Shown here: positions 35,495 to 46,745 of the stretch, one piece after another
Numbering within the stretch: position 1 is the stretch's first letter
Layout: each line of letters opens with the position of its first letter
From: Bidens hawaiensis
Lineage: Eukaryota; Streptophyta; Magnoliopsida; Asterales; Asteraceae
DNA length: 64,000 bases
Assembly (NCBI GenBank): GCA_021521415.1
Contig: JAIQDT010000028.1
Span: forward strand, 1,525,001 to 1,589,000
Direction: 5' to 3'
Program-made: the position numbers and the translations under genes
Notes under the pieces: model-generated
Database searches by the model: none
What the model saw: the letters and a program-made list of their open reading frames with translations, nothing else
Told to the model about the DNA's origin: nothing

Positions 35495-36458
35495 GAAGGC
35501 TATAAGATAGTTGGTTAGATGTAATGACCTCGTAGCATGCTTAGGCTCCCTATACATGTTCATATACGTGCACCCTACTTGTTTAAATTTTTGTACATAG
35601 CTTAATTTATTTAAATTATTTATCTTATACAATTGTACACAAAAGCACACACTTATTCTGAGGCTATGCCTCACCCTGAAAATTATTTTCAAAACTTTAG
35701 AACGATTTTTAATCGGGAATTTCCTTAAGAAATCCCACCTTTTTACTTCCCCTCTCCTTGAGGATGGTTCGTGTAACGGATACGTAGTAACTTTAAGGGG
35801 GACACACCTGTACACTGATCCCTTGACACCAAGGCTTGCGAGCCTAAGGAAGTATAATGCGCACAAATCTCAATCAGCCGCGAGACTTTGTTGCCTTCCT
35901 GGAGGGTCAGGTGTGAGTGTGAAACTTGTTAAGCCAAAGCGTATCACACCAAACATTCACGAATTTGCTACCCTCATTGTATCAATCATGGTCATGTGAC
36001 GATCACATCCTTAATTTATAACCGAATTCATGGTGATACGTGGCTAAACTCGGTTTTACCTAATTGTGTTTTAGTCGAATGGGTGGATGAAGTACACAAA
36101 TACGGGGTGGTTCCCGAAGTACTTAAACCATCTATCTCAATATCCCTCACAACTCAACTTTCTTCGATTTGTGAAGTTAATACATGACTGTTTCAACAAA
36201 TTTTATTTGGTTTTCGATATTTTCATTTTGTTGGAAGGAACCATGGTGGTTCATGAAATCCTAACCAACAAATGAAACCCTATATTTCGATTTTAGGTTA
36301 TGTTATATTTATTTATTTATTTATTCCTCATAGCATTAACACTTATAAAATCAAGTCTCATAAATGACATCATTCCCAACCTCAAACACAAACTCAACCT
36401 CAAGTTGTTAAATAGAATTCACAAGTATCAATTTACACAAACTCATTCATTTACAATA
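35495..36458 (+). other. Element B 5' leader
   Basis: Untranslated leader between the PBS and gag; no coding motif recognised. The open frames on either strand here are short and unconserved. Confidence 0.5.
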
Positions 36459-36500
36459 TTTACCCAAGTCTCATAAATTTTTACACAATTTCCCCGCAGC

Positions 36501-37860
36501 ATGTCTTCCCGCCTCATCAACCGTACCCGCTGCGTCAGCAACTCTGGCCATAGCATGTCGTCTCGCATTACGAAGGGAATCGTGGAAGCCCTCCCAATAC
36601 TCATCTCCCAACTCCAAACCGTGAGTGCCACTAATGTTCCCATGAACTCTAATGTTTGCTCTTTCAAGCAATTCACCAACGCTAACCCGACTGATTACTT
36701 TGGGAATGAGGGTGCTACAACCCTTCTTCAATGGTCCGAGCACAGGGAAAGCATGTTCCTCCACTATGCATGCCTGGAAGACAAAAAGACCATTTATGCC
36801 TCAAGCGTTTCCAAATTGAGTGCCCTTACTTGGTGGAATAGTAAAAATAAAGACCTTGGGGCTGAGGTTGCCATGGCCTTGCCATGGGACGACCTTAAGA
36901 AAGTCATGCTCACAAAAGTTTGCCCGAAATATGAGCTCCAAAAGTTAGAAGAAGAGTTTTGAATTTAAAACAAAAAGGTGGTGACAATGTGTCTTATAAC
37001 GACCGTTTCCACGAACTTAGCCTCTTTATTCCGCATATGGTTGCACCTCTTGAGCATGCCATCGATAAGTACATCTCGGGTTTGCCGATGCAAATCTAAG
37101 ATTCTGTCCTTAGTCGTGACTCGAAGGATCTTTATGATGCCATTACCCTAGCCGGTACCCTCACTGAAAACCACGTTAAGGCCGGACCTTGACGCGGAAA
37201 AGTTCCACAAAGCCCAATGACAAACCCATATCCGAGCCTGTTAAAGAGTCCAAGCCCGAATCCTCTAAACACAACCACAACCACAACTCATCTCATTACT
37301 GCAATAACAAATGAAAGCCCAACTCACAAAACTATGTCTTTGCCCAATCGCAAGCCCAACAAGCCCCTCCAACAAAGAAAACATACACCGGCCCACACCC
37401 ATATTGCAACACTTGCCAACGTCACCATCCAGCCCAATCTACTTGCCGAATGTGCCCCAATTGCCACCGATTCGGCTACCTCACCCAATATTGCCGAGAG
37501 CCTATGCAAGCGTAACTCAACTCCTCCATTCCCCAACCCGTTATTCAACCATATCACCGATCATATGTCCCACCTTATGCACCCACTATACGAGCCTGCT
37601 ATCATTGCGGTAGCCCAAACCATCTTCGCAACACATGCCCAAAACTCGTTTATCAAATTCAAACCTACCTATGCCCAATCAACCAACTCCAAATATATCA
37701 AGCCCAAACTTTTCAACCCCAAGCCGATCAAGCAGACCAAGCCCAACTAATGCAAGCCCAACCCATCCAAGCTATTCAACCTCAACCAAACCAAGCCGAG
37801 CAAACCTAAACGAATCAAGCCAACCAGGGCAAGCAAGGACGCGTGTACATCAACGCCAAT
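36501..37860 (+). pseudogene. Element B gag pseudogene
   Basis: The frame 36501-36962 carries FKQFTNANPTDYFGNEGATT, LTWWNSKNKD and PKYELQKLEEEF, then a TGA replaces the Trp codon that follows EEEF in element D. Beyond the stop the same family is recognisable (FHELSLFIPHMVAPLEHAID, TLTENHVKA) in shifted frames. Zinc-knuckle blocks follow: CPNCHRFGYLTQYC and an intact CX2CX4HX4C, CYHCGSPNHLRNTC, near 37590. No pol follows. Confidence 0.88.
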
Positions 37861-39196
37861 GAATTTCACTTAGAAATCATGGCATCACTTCACACTAGTC
37901 CTCATGCCTAAAGACCTACCTACCCCGAGAAGACAAACGCCGCAAGCAACATTTTTATCCTTTCGCATTTTTACGTTTATTTTTCTTCTTCTCTTTTGAA
38001 TAATGTCTCCTTGTACTCAAATTTTCAATATTATTAATGAAATCATGTAAAATTTTAATACATCTATCTTCATTTACTCTCCTCGCATAACGTGACACAC
38101 ATTGCTTATATTTAACTTTAGAATTATAATTTTGTGCTCATGATCAACTCAATCTAACGGCCTATGACCGGTGACCTCAAACATAATCTTTAGTGAAAAC
38201 CGGGACCATGTGCATGGCTATGTACCTAGTTATCTAATAAGAACCGTAATTTGGACTGCCTATGACCGGTCACTTTTGAATCGGGGCTGTGTACTTGGTT
38301 AAGGTATAGCTATCTAATAGGAGCCCTATGCATGCATTTTACTTTATTGATTTTATATTTTCATGTACGATTTACCATTATCTGAATATAAGCATCACAA
38401 ACTTCCTCGGTAATATCACAACTAACAACTTTGCGTCACTATTTCTCTAATTTGTTAATTTCTTGTGGGTATCATATGTTTACACAATTTTTAGCCTTTC
38501 ATTACCCCCAGTGTTTCGTATGTTCGACTTAACTATTATGATGATTATTTTCGTTTACTACAAAAAGAGTTTTTATTGTTAGTTTTAATGTATGACAACT
38601 TGTTACGCCTTTCAAACGTTCTATCTCGATATACATTAACTCTAAGAATTTTGATATTGAAGCTTGTTCAATCATTTTGGTGTTGCACCAGTTATCTTGA
38701 TATCTGACTTCAAGGGTTTTCTTTGTTTTTCAATGGTTGTTAAATTTTGTTTCGCATTTTTTCCAAATTTTATCTTAATCTTCAAAAAGAGTTTCTTAAA
38801 CGTATATGTGTGATTTTTAACCCACCCAACGGAATGAACCATGCGGACCATGCGAGGAAATAAGTAATTATAAGTGCACGCATAATTACCGAAACCCTCG
38901 CATGGAAGTCATGGTGGGTACGTTGGTGTGCGAACAACTTAGAACCGAGGGACTATAGGACAACTGTTCAAATGATATATAATATTATAAGGTTAAGGTG
39001 GATACGCCGCTGGTGCATCCTATATATAAGTGGACTTGTCATATTACCCATTTATAGCGTTTTCCGGGTCACTCGAACATCTGTGTTGTTTCGTTTATAA
39101 CGGAAATGATTTAGTAATTTAGTTTTATTCTTATTTTAATTTTTTTGCTTCTTATATTCTAATTTCGGGACGAAATTTTCAAAAAGTTGTGAATAC
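37861..39196 (+). other. Element B region between gag and 3' LTR, non-coding
   Basis: AT-rich with no pol motifs. It ends with TTCGGGACGAAATTTTC, the sequence that usually precedes the gypsy polypurine tract and 3' LTR. Two copies of a CTATGACCGGT motif lie at 38160-38275. Confidence 0.6.
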
Positions 39197-40649
39197 TATA
39201 ACATTCGTTAAATTTTGGATCCTAAAAACCTGACCCGTTTAAAAAAAATTATTTTTCGGTCTATTGTTATTAAAGCAAATTAATAAATTTATTATTGATC
39301 ATTTATTATATTTCACAACACCGAATTAGTTTCGGTTATTTTTCTATAATATATTCTAACTATTAAGAATATATAAAATGTACCCCTAACTAACTTTTAA
39401 CCCAATGTGTATCTAACATTATTGACCAGGGACCAAATTGCAAATAATATTCAAATTTTCTCCTCCTTCCTTCCTAACCGTTCCCGCCGACACCTCTCTC
39501 TCTACCATGGAAACTCGCGTTTTTTAGCCAAAATCATGGAATTGATTATACAAAAATGATTCTCCATTAATATACGATTCCGCCAACACCTTAAACTTGG
39601 AAATCGAATTAAAATTGACAGCTAATTCGTTTAAAGTAACCCGCGGCTAAAACAAACCTCCACACTATATAAACGAGTATATTATTCAATTAATTGTGCA
39701 CACATAATCCCTACAACCTCGCGACACTAAACCCTAACCCAATTGCAAGTTACGTAGCCGTGTGGACCTGCTCCCAACTCTAGCTCAGCCGTGACCCATT
39801 GTTGCTCATTAACCCTCAATCCGCGACCATAAACGATAATTGAAATGTGTATTTAGTTCGTTTTTAATCCGCTAACGACAACCCTAACCCAATTTGAATC
39901 AACAATTAAAAATTAATCACGATTTAAGATCTAGGGTTTTATTAGACTTGGGGAAGAACATAAACATTTTTATTTAGTTAATTGTTTTCACGATATTAAC
40001 AAACAACCAGCTTAGCCTGGTGGTCTGTGCACAATTGCTAGGCGCCGGAACCGACCTGGGGTTCGCGTTCGAGCCTCCCCAGGCCCGGTTTTTAAACTTA
40101 TATTTTTAAAATTCATTTTTAAATGTTTCTATGTAACATCCCGAAATTTCCAAAATAATATCAATTATATTACCTAATAATAGAGGGAAAGTTTACTCGG
40201 GTTATCAGGAAATAAATAAAAGAATAGGAGTTGGTATGGGTCGGGCTAGTGTCGGGTAATGGATGTGGGTTATGGACTTGGATTAATAGAGATGGGTTAA
40301 ATGAGAATGGGCCTTAGGTCCATGGGATTTCAGGGATATAAATACCATAACACCCCAAAATATCTTCATTTCTATCATTATCCAAACACACACACACCCA
40401 CACACACACACCACAACTTCGCCGGCCGAGCCAACGGAAGAATCGGGCAGGTCCGAGAGAGGGCGATTAGTGTGCTAGCAAGTTAAACGAGATCCAAACA
40501 AGCTCAAAAAGGTATGATTTTTGATATTTGAGGTTTAAAGATCCAAGCTTTTTAGTGTATAAGCGACCAAAAATGGTCGGGAAGCGTAGTGGGTGATATT
40601 GAACCATAGCAAGGGTGTTAAAATCGCTCAAAATGCTGAAAAGAAACCG

Positions 40650-40900
40650 AACAGCGGCTGTCTGGGCAACTTCGCCTGCATCTGGGCAACTTCGCCTTCA
40701 ACGCGATAAACTTCGCCTGCAAGCTAAGTTCGCCTGATGGCAACTTCGCTGTAAAGTTAAGTTCGCCTAACTGGTAACTTCGCCTGAGGCCAAGTTCGCC
40801 TGATGGCAACTTCACTGTAAAGCTAAGTTCGCCTAAGGTTAACTTCGCCTAGAGCTAAGTTCGCCCGAGGGTTAACTTCGCCTAAAGTCAAGTTTGTTTA
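40650..40900. repeat. AACTTCGCCTG/AAGTTCGCCTG word cluster in LTR G4
   Basis: A dozen or so copies of (A)A(C/G)TTCGCCTG separated by 6-20 bases. It occupies the place where other G copies carry different words. Confidence 0.88.
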
Positions 40901-41454
40901 GAAAATAAATTAAAAATCTAATGAAAAATGTGTTAAGATAGTTAATGGAAATAAAATTTTTCCAAGCTGACCTGGCAGCTCGACCCCAGCCAGGGGCTCT
41001 GCCCCTTGGACCCTGTTAGGGGCTGCCGCCCCTAGACCCCGCTGCCAGGGGCGCTGCCCCCGGACCCCCGTTCGTTGTGGGTCATATAAAGATAGAAATA
41101 CATTATGAGAAGTGATAGTTAATTGATACGTATACTTGTTATACAGTCAGCCGTGCACAACTGAAGAAAGGGATTACGATTAACGGTGAACGTAACCGTG
41201 TTCAGGTGAGTTTCTAGCCCCATTCCTTGTTATGTTTTCGGGGCTGTGTGCATACTCAATATGTTTGTTAATACACTTATCCTAAGAGATAAGTGTATGC
41301 CTTATGTGGATAATGTGAAATGTATGAATGATTGCTTGATGGTACGTGAACGATCTTCGGATATTGCACGTACTGTCAGGTTGTAACGCTATGTATAAGG
41401 TAAGTATGTTATGTATGTTTATGTGTATGAACATGATAGAGATAATAGAAGAAA

Positions 41455-41960
41455 GAAATGATAATGTATGGTTGTATGGTTACGAAAAGGGTACCGAGCC
41501 CTAATAATACTCGAGGTATGATGTATGGCTGTATGGTTACGAAAAGGGTACCGAGCCCTACTAATACTCGAGGTATGATGTATGGTTGTATGGTAACGAA
41601 GAGGGAATCGAACCCTACTAATATTCGAGAACTAGGGAACCGAACCCTACTACTATTCGATATTGCACGTACTGTCGGGATATAAATAAAGATATTAATA
41701 TTGTATGTAATGTAAGGATGATGTATGAACATTATGAATGAAAGCTTGTCGGTACGTGAACGATCTTCGGATATTGCACGTATCGTCAAGGGAAGTGAAT
41801 AGCTCCTTACATGGATATTAAATAATAACTTATAGATAGTGTTCCTTCTATGGAAAGTATAGTGTTCCTTCTATGGAAAGTATAGTGTTCCTTCTATGGA
41901 TAGTAAAGTGTTCCTTCTATGGAAAGTATACAGAGTGTTCCTCCTATGGAAATTATATAT
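41455..41960. repeat. Two minisatellites in LTR G4
   Basis: First array: about three units of ATGTATGGTTGTATGGTTAC followed by GAAAAGGGTACCGAGCCCTA and an ACTCGAGG tail, about 61 bp each. Second array (41830-41960): TATAGTGTTCCTTCTATGGA units, about 24-26 bp. Open frames on both strands are repeat translations. Confidence 0.9.
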
Positions 41961-42703
41961 AGTATGGTAATGGTAATGGTTCTTTTAATAGATATTACGT
42001 GACGATCCTCCTATGGATATTTATACGAGGTTAAGGTAGTAATATGTGTCTTCGGATACGGGAAGAAATATATGGGAATAAATTGTATGTTGCCTGATTA
42101 ACTAGAACTCACTCAGCGTAGCTGACTTTTAGTATGCACGCAGGTGAGCTGATTATAGAGTTAGCATGAGGTTGACACACGGCATGGATTGAACGGCTGG
42201 CATCTGAAGAAAGAAGTAAAGATGTTTTAAATATAAAGTTTTGTGTTATGGTATCAAAGAAAAGATTTAATGTTTTGTAACAAATGATTGATGTTTTATA
42301 TTCCGCGAAAAGTTTTAATAAACTCTGATTTGAAGAAACTGTGTTTATGAGTAAATCCGACGCTAAAGTAGGGTCACCGGGTTCGGGGCCTTACATTCTA
42401 TTATTAATATATGTATATATATGTGTGTATATATATATATAACATTATTTAAATACGATTTTAATAAACCGTGCCCCGGTTTGTTCTTTTTGTCTTGAAA
42501 CTTTTATTTCTCTTTTAATCTTTATATATATATATATTAAATATAATAAACATATAATAAGAGATTAAGGAATCAATATTTTTAGCATTCGCTTAACAAA
42601 CCGAAACCTTTTCTTTCTTTCAATATAAATCTCTCGTTTAACTTTTCGTTAATATACATATTATAATATCTATTTTATTCATATAAAAACACTAACGAAA
42701 ATG

Positions 42704-42756
<53 letters not shown>

Positions 42757-44929
42757 CTTAATTATAATAACAATAAATAATGTATATATAACAATCTACA
42801 CCCTAAACGGCTTCCAAATCTTTCAAACCGATTAAATTACAATAATGACGCTGAAACTAATAATACCCCATCAAATCTCAAATCGTTATGTCTTATTAAT
42901 TCTTTTCCTCATTTATTAATACTATCATTTACAATTAGGGCATTTTGTTGACGTATCTCGAAGGGCTTGAACGTGTCCATCTGTGACACTCTGCTAAAAA
43001 GGTCATTTCTCGTACAATGCTTAATCATGATTTCTTAACGTTAATTCTCACATTATTAAATTTTGCAAAGTATAATCACTACGAGTCTAGCATCGGCCGC
43101 ATATGCACAATACATTGCATATAAGTAATTTATATTTATCTAAATTACTTGAACTTACAAAACTTGTACAATGGATATGGATGTTGGTGATAATTTTTAG
43201 AATGACTCGAATATATATACGGAGGAGGCTTGAATTATAGATTATACAAATATATTTTATTGTTATATTTATAAAACATCGACAACGAATACGAAACAGA
43301 ATATGAGTGTTTAATATGTACCTTAAAAATCACACATTGCGTTATATATTTGGTACGCATTTGAGCGGACGAATACTTAAAGTTAATACTTAACATCTAA
43401 ACACATCTAAGTTCAAGTTATAGTATATCTATATCTATATTACATTATAAAACATTCATGCAAACCTTTCACATTCCTATACTCTTCCCCATCAGATGCC
43501 GTAAAATTAATTGCTCCTTGCCTGATGATTCCAATGCCGGCTTCCAACTCCAGGACGAACCCTACCTGCCGGCGACTTCAATCCAATACTTTGTTTTAAT
43601 TCCTCTCCTTCTCTCTCTATATACGTTACAGCCTTAGTCATCAATTCCTCAATCAATTTCTTCTTCAACAATTAATCAATTCCTCAATCAATTTATTTTA
43701 ATTCATGTCAGTTTCTATGTAATATAGTCATCCTAATTGCTACTTTCTATGCTATAAAAGCAGCAACACGAAATTTTTCATCACAAGGGTTTAATTGTGG
43801 TTTATTGGTATTAGGTATGTTATACTCTTCCTTTGTATTATGTATTTGTCAATTCCCATGATTCTTGATTATTCCTATTCATTACCCTTTTGATTTCATT
43901 CTGCTTTGAACATTACGTTTTCATTACTCTTTTGATTTCATTCTGTTTTGAACATGTTAGCTGATTCACCTTTAAATTTGGTTTCATTGTGGTTTGTTGG
44001 TTGATAATTAGGTTTAATTCTCTTAGGTATAGGTACCATAACAATAGATTTACAGGTTAAAATTACACCACATTACCTCAGGTACCATAAAATTGATGCA
44101 GATAACTCGACTTTAAAGACATTTACATGTTAAAATTACACCAGATTAGCTCAGCTTCACCATGAATCAAACAACCATACTGCAGCTGCTTTGGGGCACC
44201 ATGATTGTGTTGGTTTGTTCATTCAAATCTAAATGAACAGTTAACGAACAAAGATAAACAAACATAAATGATCACAATGAATAAATATAACACATATTAG
44301 GGTGAAATAATTTGTAAAATACAAATAATATTTAATTATTTTCTGTTAATATGTAAACGATCACGAACGAGCGTAAATGAACGGACGCTCACGGACACAA
44401 GCTCTTTGTTGAACTAAAATAATTATATATATATATATATAATTTTAGTCAATTTGGCTTTACTTGTGGTTAATTGGTGAGTAATAAGGTTTACTTTGCT
44501 TTTGTTTTGGTTATTTGTTTCATTCGCCTTGGATGTTGTTGAATAAACAATGAATAGGAAAGATGAATGATTTGAGTTGTACTCGTAGTTTTGCAATCTG
44601 CAGCAACTGGTGTTCTTATGATGTTATATTTAAAATTGTGTAAACTCACCATTGATGTGTAAAATAATATGCTGCTTTTGTTTGTTTTGATTGGATTACA
44701 ATTTGTTTGAGCGTTTAGTTATAACCTTCAAGCTGATTTTGTCAAAATAACTGTAAGGATTTGCACTGTGCTAAGACAAAATATCAAATGGGTAGATTGA
44801 GTAAAGTTCAGTGTACCGGGACCTTATGCATGCATGCCTTGAGTTCTACATTCATGTTGTATCATAAATCTTGCCAACATGTTCTTTAACAGAATATTCA
44901 TTATTTAAAAAAAATAAGAATTTTACCAG

Positions 44930-45512
44930 ATTGCATCTGGATCGTTGTTGCTTTGACATATAGGCGGATCATTTTGTTGTCGGTATTCATAACATTCGTT
45001 AGAAGTTGGCTTTCTGTATATTGCTGCACCTACTTCATTCAGTGTATCTTTATAAATCACCATAAGCTCCCAGCACATAGCATTTGTCAATTTAGACATA
45101 ACTGCACATCATCATCTCACATATCAGATGTGAATTAATAATCAATAATTTATAATTACAATCTAATTACAGAATGCTTTACCTTCCCGTATTTCAAAAT
45201 CTTCACCCTCCTTTTGGTAAACTGGGGTAGCAGACCAAACAAAATAACCACCGGGCCGTAAAGGAAGGTTAAGCTCCAACATATTATTTGATACTATCAT
45301 TTTTGAAAGTATTTTCTATTTATAAACTGAAACACATTTTTTGAAATTATTATTATTTCCTTCAACGTGCCAGGGAGCCTGCAACGGGCACAATGAATGG
45401 CATCAAATACTTTACTAGGGAAGGGTAATCTTTGGGTACCCATAACAACTGAAATGGCGGGAATGCCCCTTTCGAGTTCAAATTGAACAACCAATTTATT
45501 CGTTTTGAACAA
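44930..45512 (-). pseudogene. Captured fragment of a PMT-type (QUASIMODO-like) SAM methyltransferase gene
   Basis: The first captured exon (45512-45175) reads QFELERGIPAISVVMGTQRL, PFPSKVFDAIHCARCRLP and, after an inserted stretch of about 75 bp, MLELNLPLRPGGYFVWSATP then VYQKEGEDFEIREG. A GT donor follows at about 45175. The next exon (about 45105-44940) reads MSKLTNAMCWELMVIYKD, LNEVGAAIYRKPTSNECYEY and NDPPIC. These blocks are the conserved C-terminal core of plant Golgi PMT24/25/26-like putative pectin methyltransferases. The fragment lacks the N-terminus and C-terminus, has a frameshift near LPWHVEG plus the insertion, and lies antisense to the Helitron. Confidence 0.88.
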
Positions 45513-46061
45513 AACAGTTAATGTGCGCTATGGGTTGCTATTGATTGGCTATGCACGTGTAGATATGAACCTAAGTTAACCAAAATTGAAAATATTATTT
45601 TCTTGCCTCTCTGTATCTCTCAACAACCATGCCTCTGTTGCATAATGTAAATATACTATATACATTGTAATTTTCCCTTATTTTCTTGATTTATTTTTAT
45701 AAGATGTGATCTGTTTTGTTGTAGATGTGCTCACGAGTTTTAAATGGAACAGGGGGAACCTAGACATTTAACATGCGTGTCATTAGTTAAACGAACAAAC
45801 ATGAGCACACAAGTCATCCGTTTATTTAAGTTCATTTGTTCATTTACATTTTGTTAGTTTACGTTCATCAAGTTGTCATAAGGTTATATGCTGTTATTTC
45901 ATAGGTGATTTAAAGGGATCATGTAATGATGAATACTCTTTTTTAGTGTTAATGTTGAGAAACACGTACGCGAGGCTGACATAATATTCATTTCAGTCAA
46001 TGTTCCTACTAAGACGTGCGGTCTTGGTGTTTATAAAACTGCTGATCTCACACATTTGGAA

Positions 46062-46170
46062 AGTGCAGGGGCAAAATTGTGGTCAAAACTGTCAAGTATT
46101 GCACACAGAAGTGCAGGGGCAATTTGGTTAAAACTGTCATCTATGTCTCAGAGAAGTGCAGGAGCAATTT
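46062..46170. repeat. About 50-bp tandem repeat inside the Helitron
   Basis: Three degenerate units of GTGCAGGGGCAAAATTGTGG followed by TCAAAACTGTCA; no coding meaning seen. Confidence 0.7.
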
Positions 46171-46216
46171 AGCTTTATACTCTCTTTAATCTTGGGCGAT
46201 GTGTTGTGGGTCAATA

Positions 46217-46601
46217 ACGCCTAGAGATGACAATGGGTCGGGTCTAGGACGTGTTTAGGCATTCCCAAGCACAAACCCGGTTAGTAAAGCCTATTCCAAA
46301 CCCGTCCCAAACCAGTCGGGTATTTATCGGGTAACTATCCGTCGGGTATCGGGCATACCCGCGGGTTTTGGGTATCCACATTTATTTAGTAAAATACCCG
46401 TAAGGTACATATTAATATTCAAATTTCAAAAGTGAATATGAAAAATGAACTGAATATGAATTAATCTCTTATGGGAGGATGAATAGTATAAGGAAAAAAA
46501 AATATAAAGAGTGTAAACTGAATATGAATCATGAATGAATAATATTTTCATAATCATATAGTAATTTATAGTAATATTTTCAAAATCATAATCATATAGT
46601 A

Positions 46602-46640
<39 letters not shown>

Positions 46641-46745
46641 AAAATTGTGTCTGGGTACACTCGGGTAAATGGGGATATGTTATCGGGTAACCGGGCAAGT
46701 CACAAATCCCATACCCGTCCCATACCCTAACGGGCTAGGTAAATA
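46217..46745. repeat. GGGTCGGG-type dispersed repeat with a (CA)n run
   Basis: Opens with GATGACAATGGGTCGGGTC and closes with CCCGTCCCATACCCTAACGG, an imperfect inverted relation. The type is common in plant genomes. The interior is AT-rich with a (CA)n run at 46603-46636. Confidence 0.5.

Larger units (their letters stand above)
40132..42395 (+). mobile_element. Solo gypsy LTR copy G4
   Basis: 2,264 bp from TGTAACATCCCG to GGGGCCTTACA, flanked by TTCTA on both sides (40127-40131 and 42396-42400). There is no internal region, so it is a solo LTR, opposite in orientation to G1-G3. A TATA-like GGGATATAAATACC lies near 40333, consistent with a U3 promoter. Carries its own minisatellites (41455-41680 and 41830-41960), the reversed GC-rich block (40975-41075) and an AACTTCGCCTG word cluster (40650-40900). 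Confidence 0.92.
33158..42981 (+). mobile_element. Gag-only gypsy derivative, element B (TR-GAG type)
   Basis: 5' LTR 33158-35478 (about 2.3 kb), tRNA-iMet PBS just after it, broken gag at 36459-37860, a GGGACGAAATT-type region and the 3' LTR from 39197. No protease, RT, RNase H or integrase motif is seen between gag and the 3' LTR (37861-39196). The 3' LTR is interrupted by solo LTR G4 and cut at 42981 by element C. LTR starts read TATAAC rather than TGTAAC in both copies. Elements with LTRs and gag but no pol depend on a partner in trans. Element D has a clearly related gag and is a candidate relative. Confidence 0.82.
39197..42981 (+). repeat. Element B 3' LTR, interrupted and truncated
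   Basis: Matches 33158-34772 except for the nested G4 LTR. Cut exactly after GTCCATC, where element C begins. The 5' LTR copy reads GTCCGTC then CTCGC, which serves as the empty site for element C. Contains an expanded (AAT)n run at 42701-42760. Confidence 0.87.

Noticed and set aside
41409..41789. 126-aa frame with repeated VTIQPYIIPRVLVGL units
   Set aside because: Translation of the minisatellite in LTR G4; the opposite strand is also open for the same reason.
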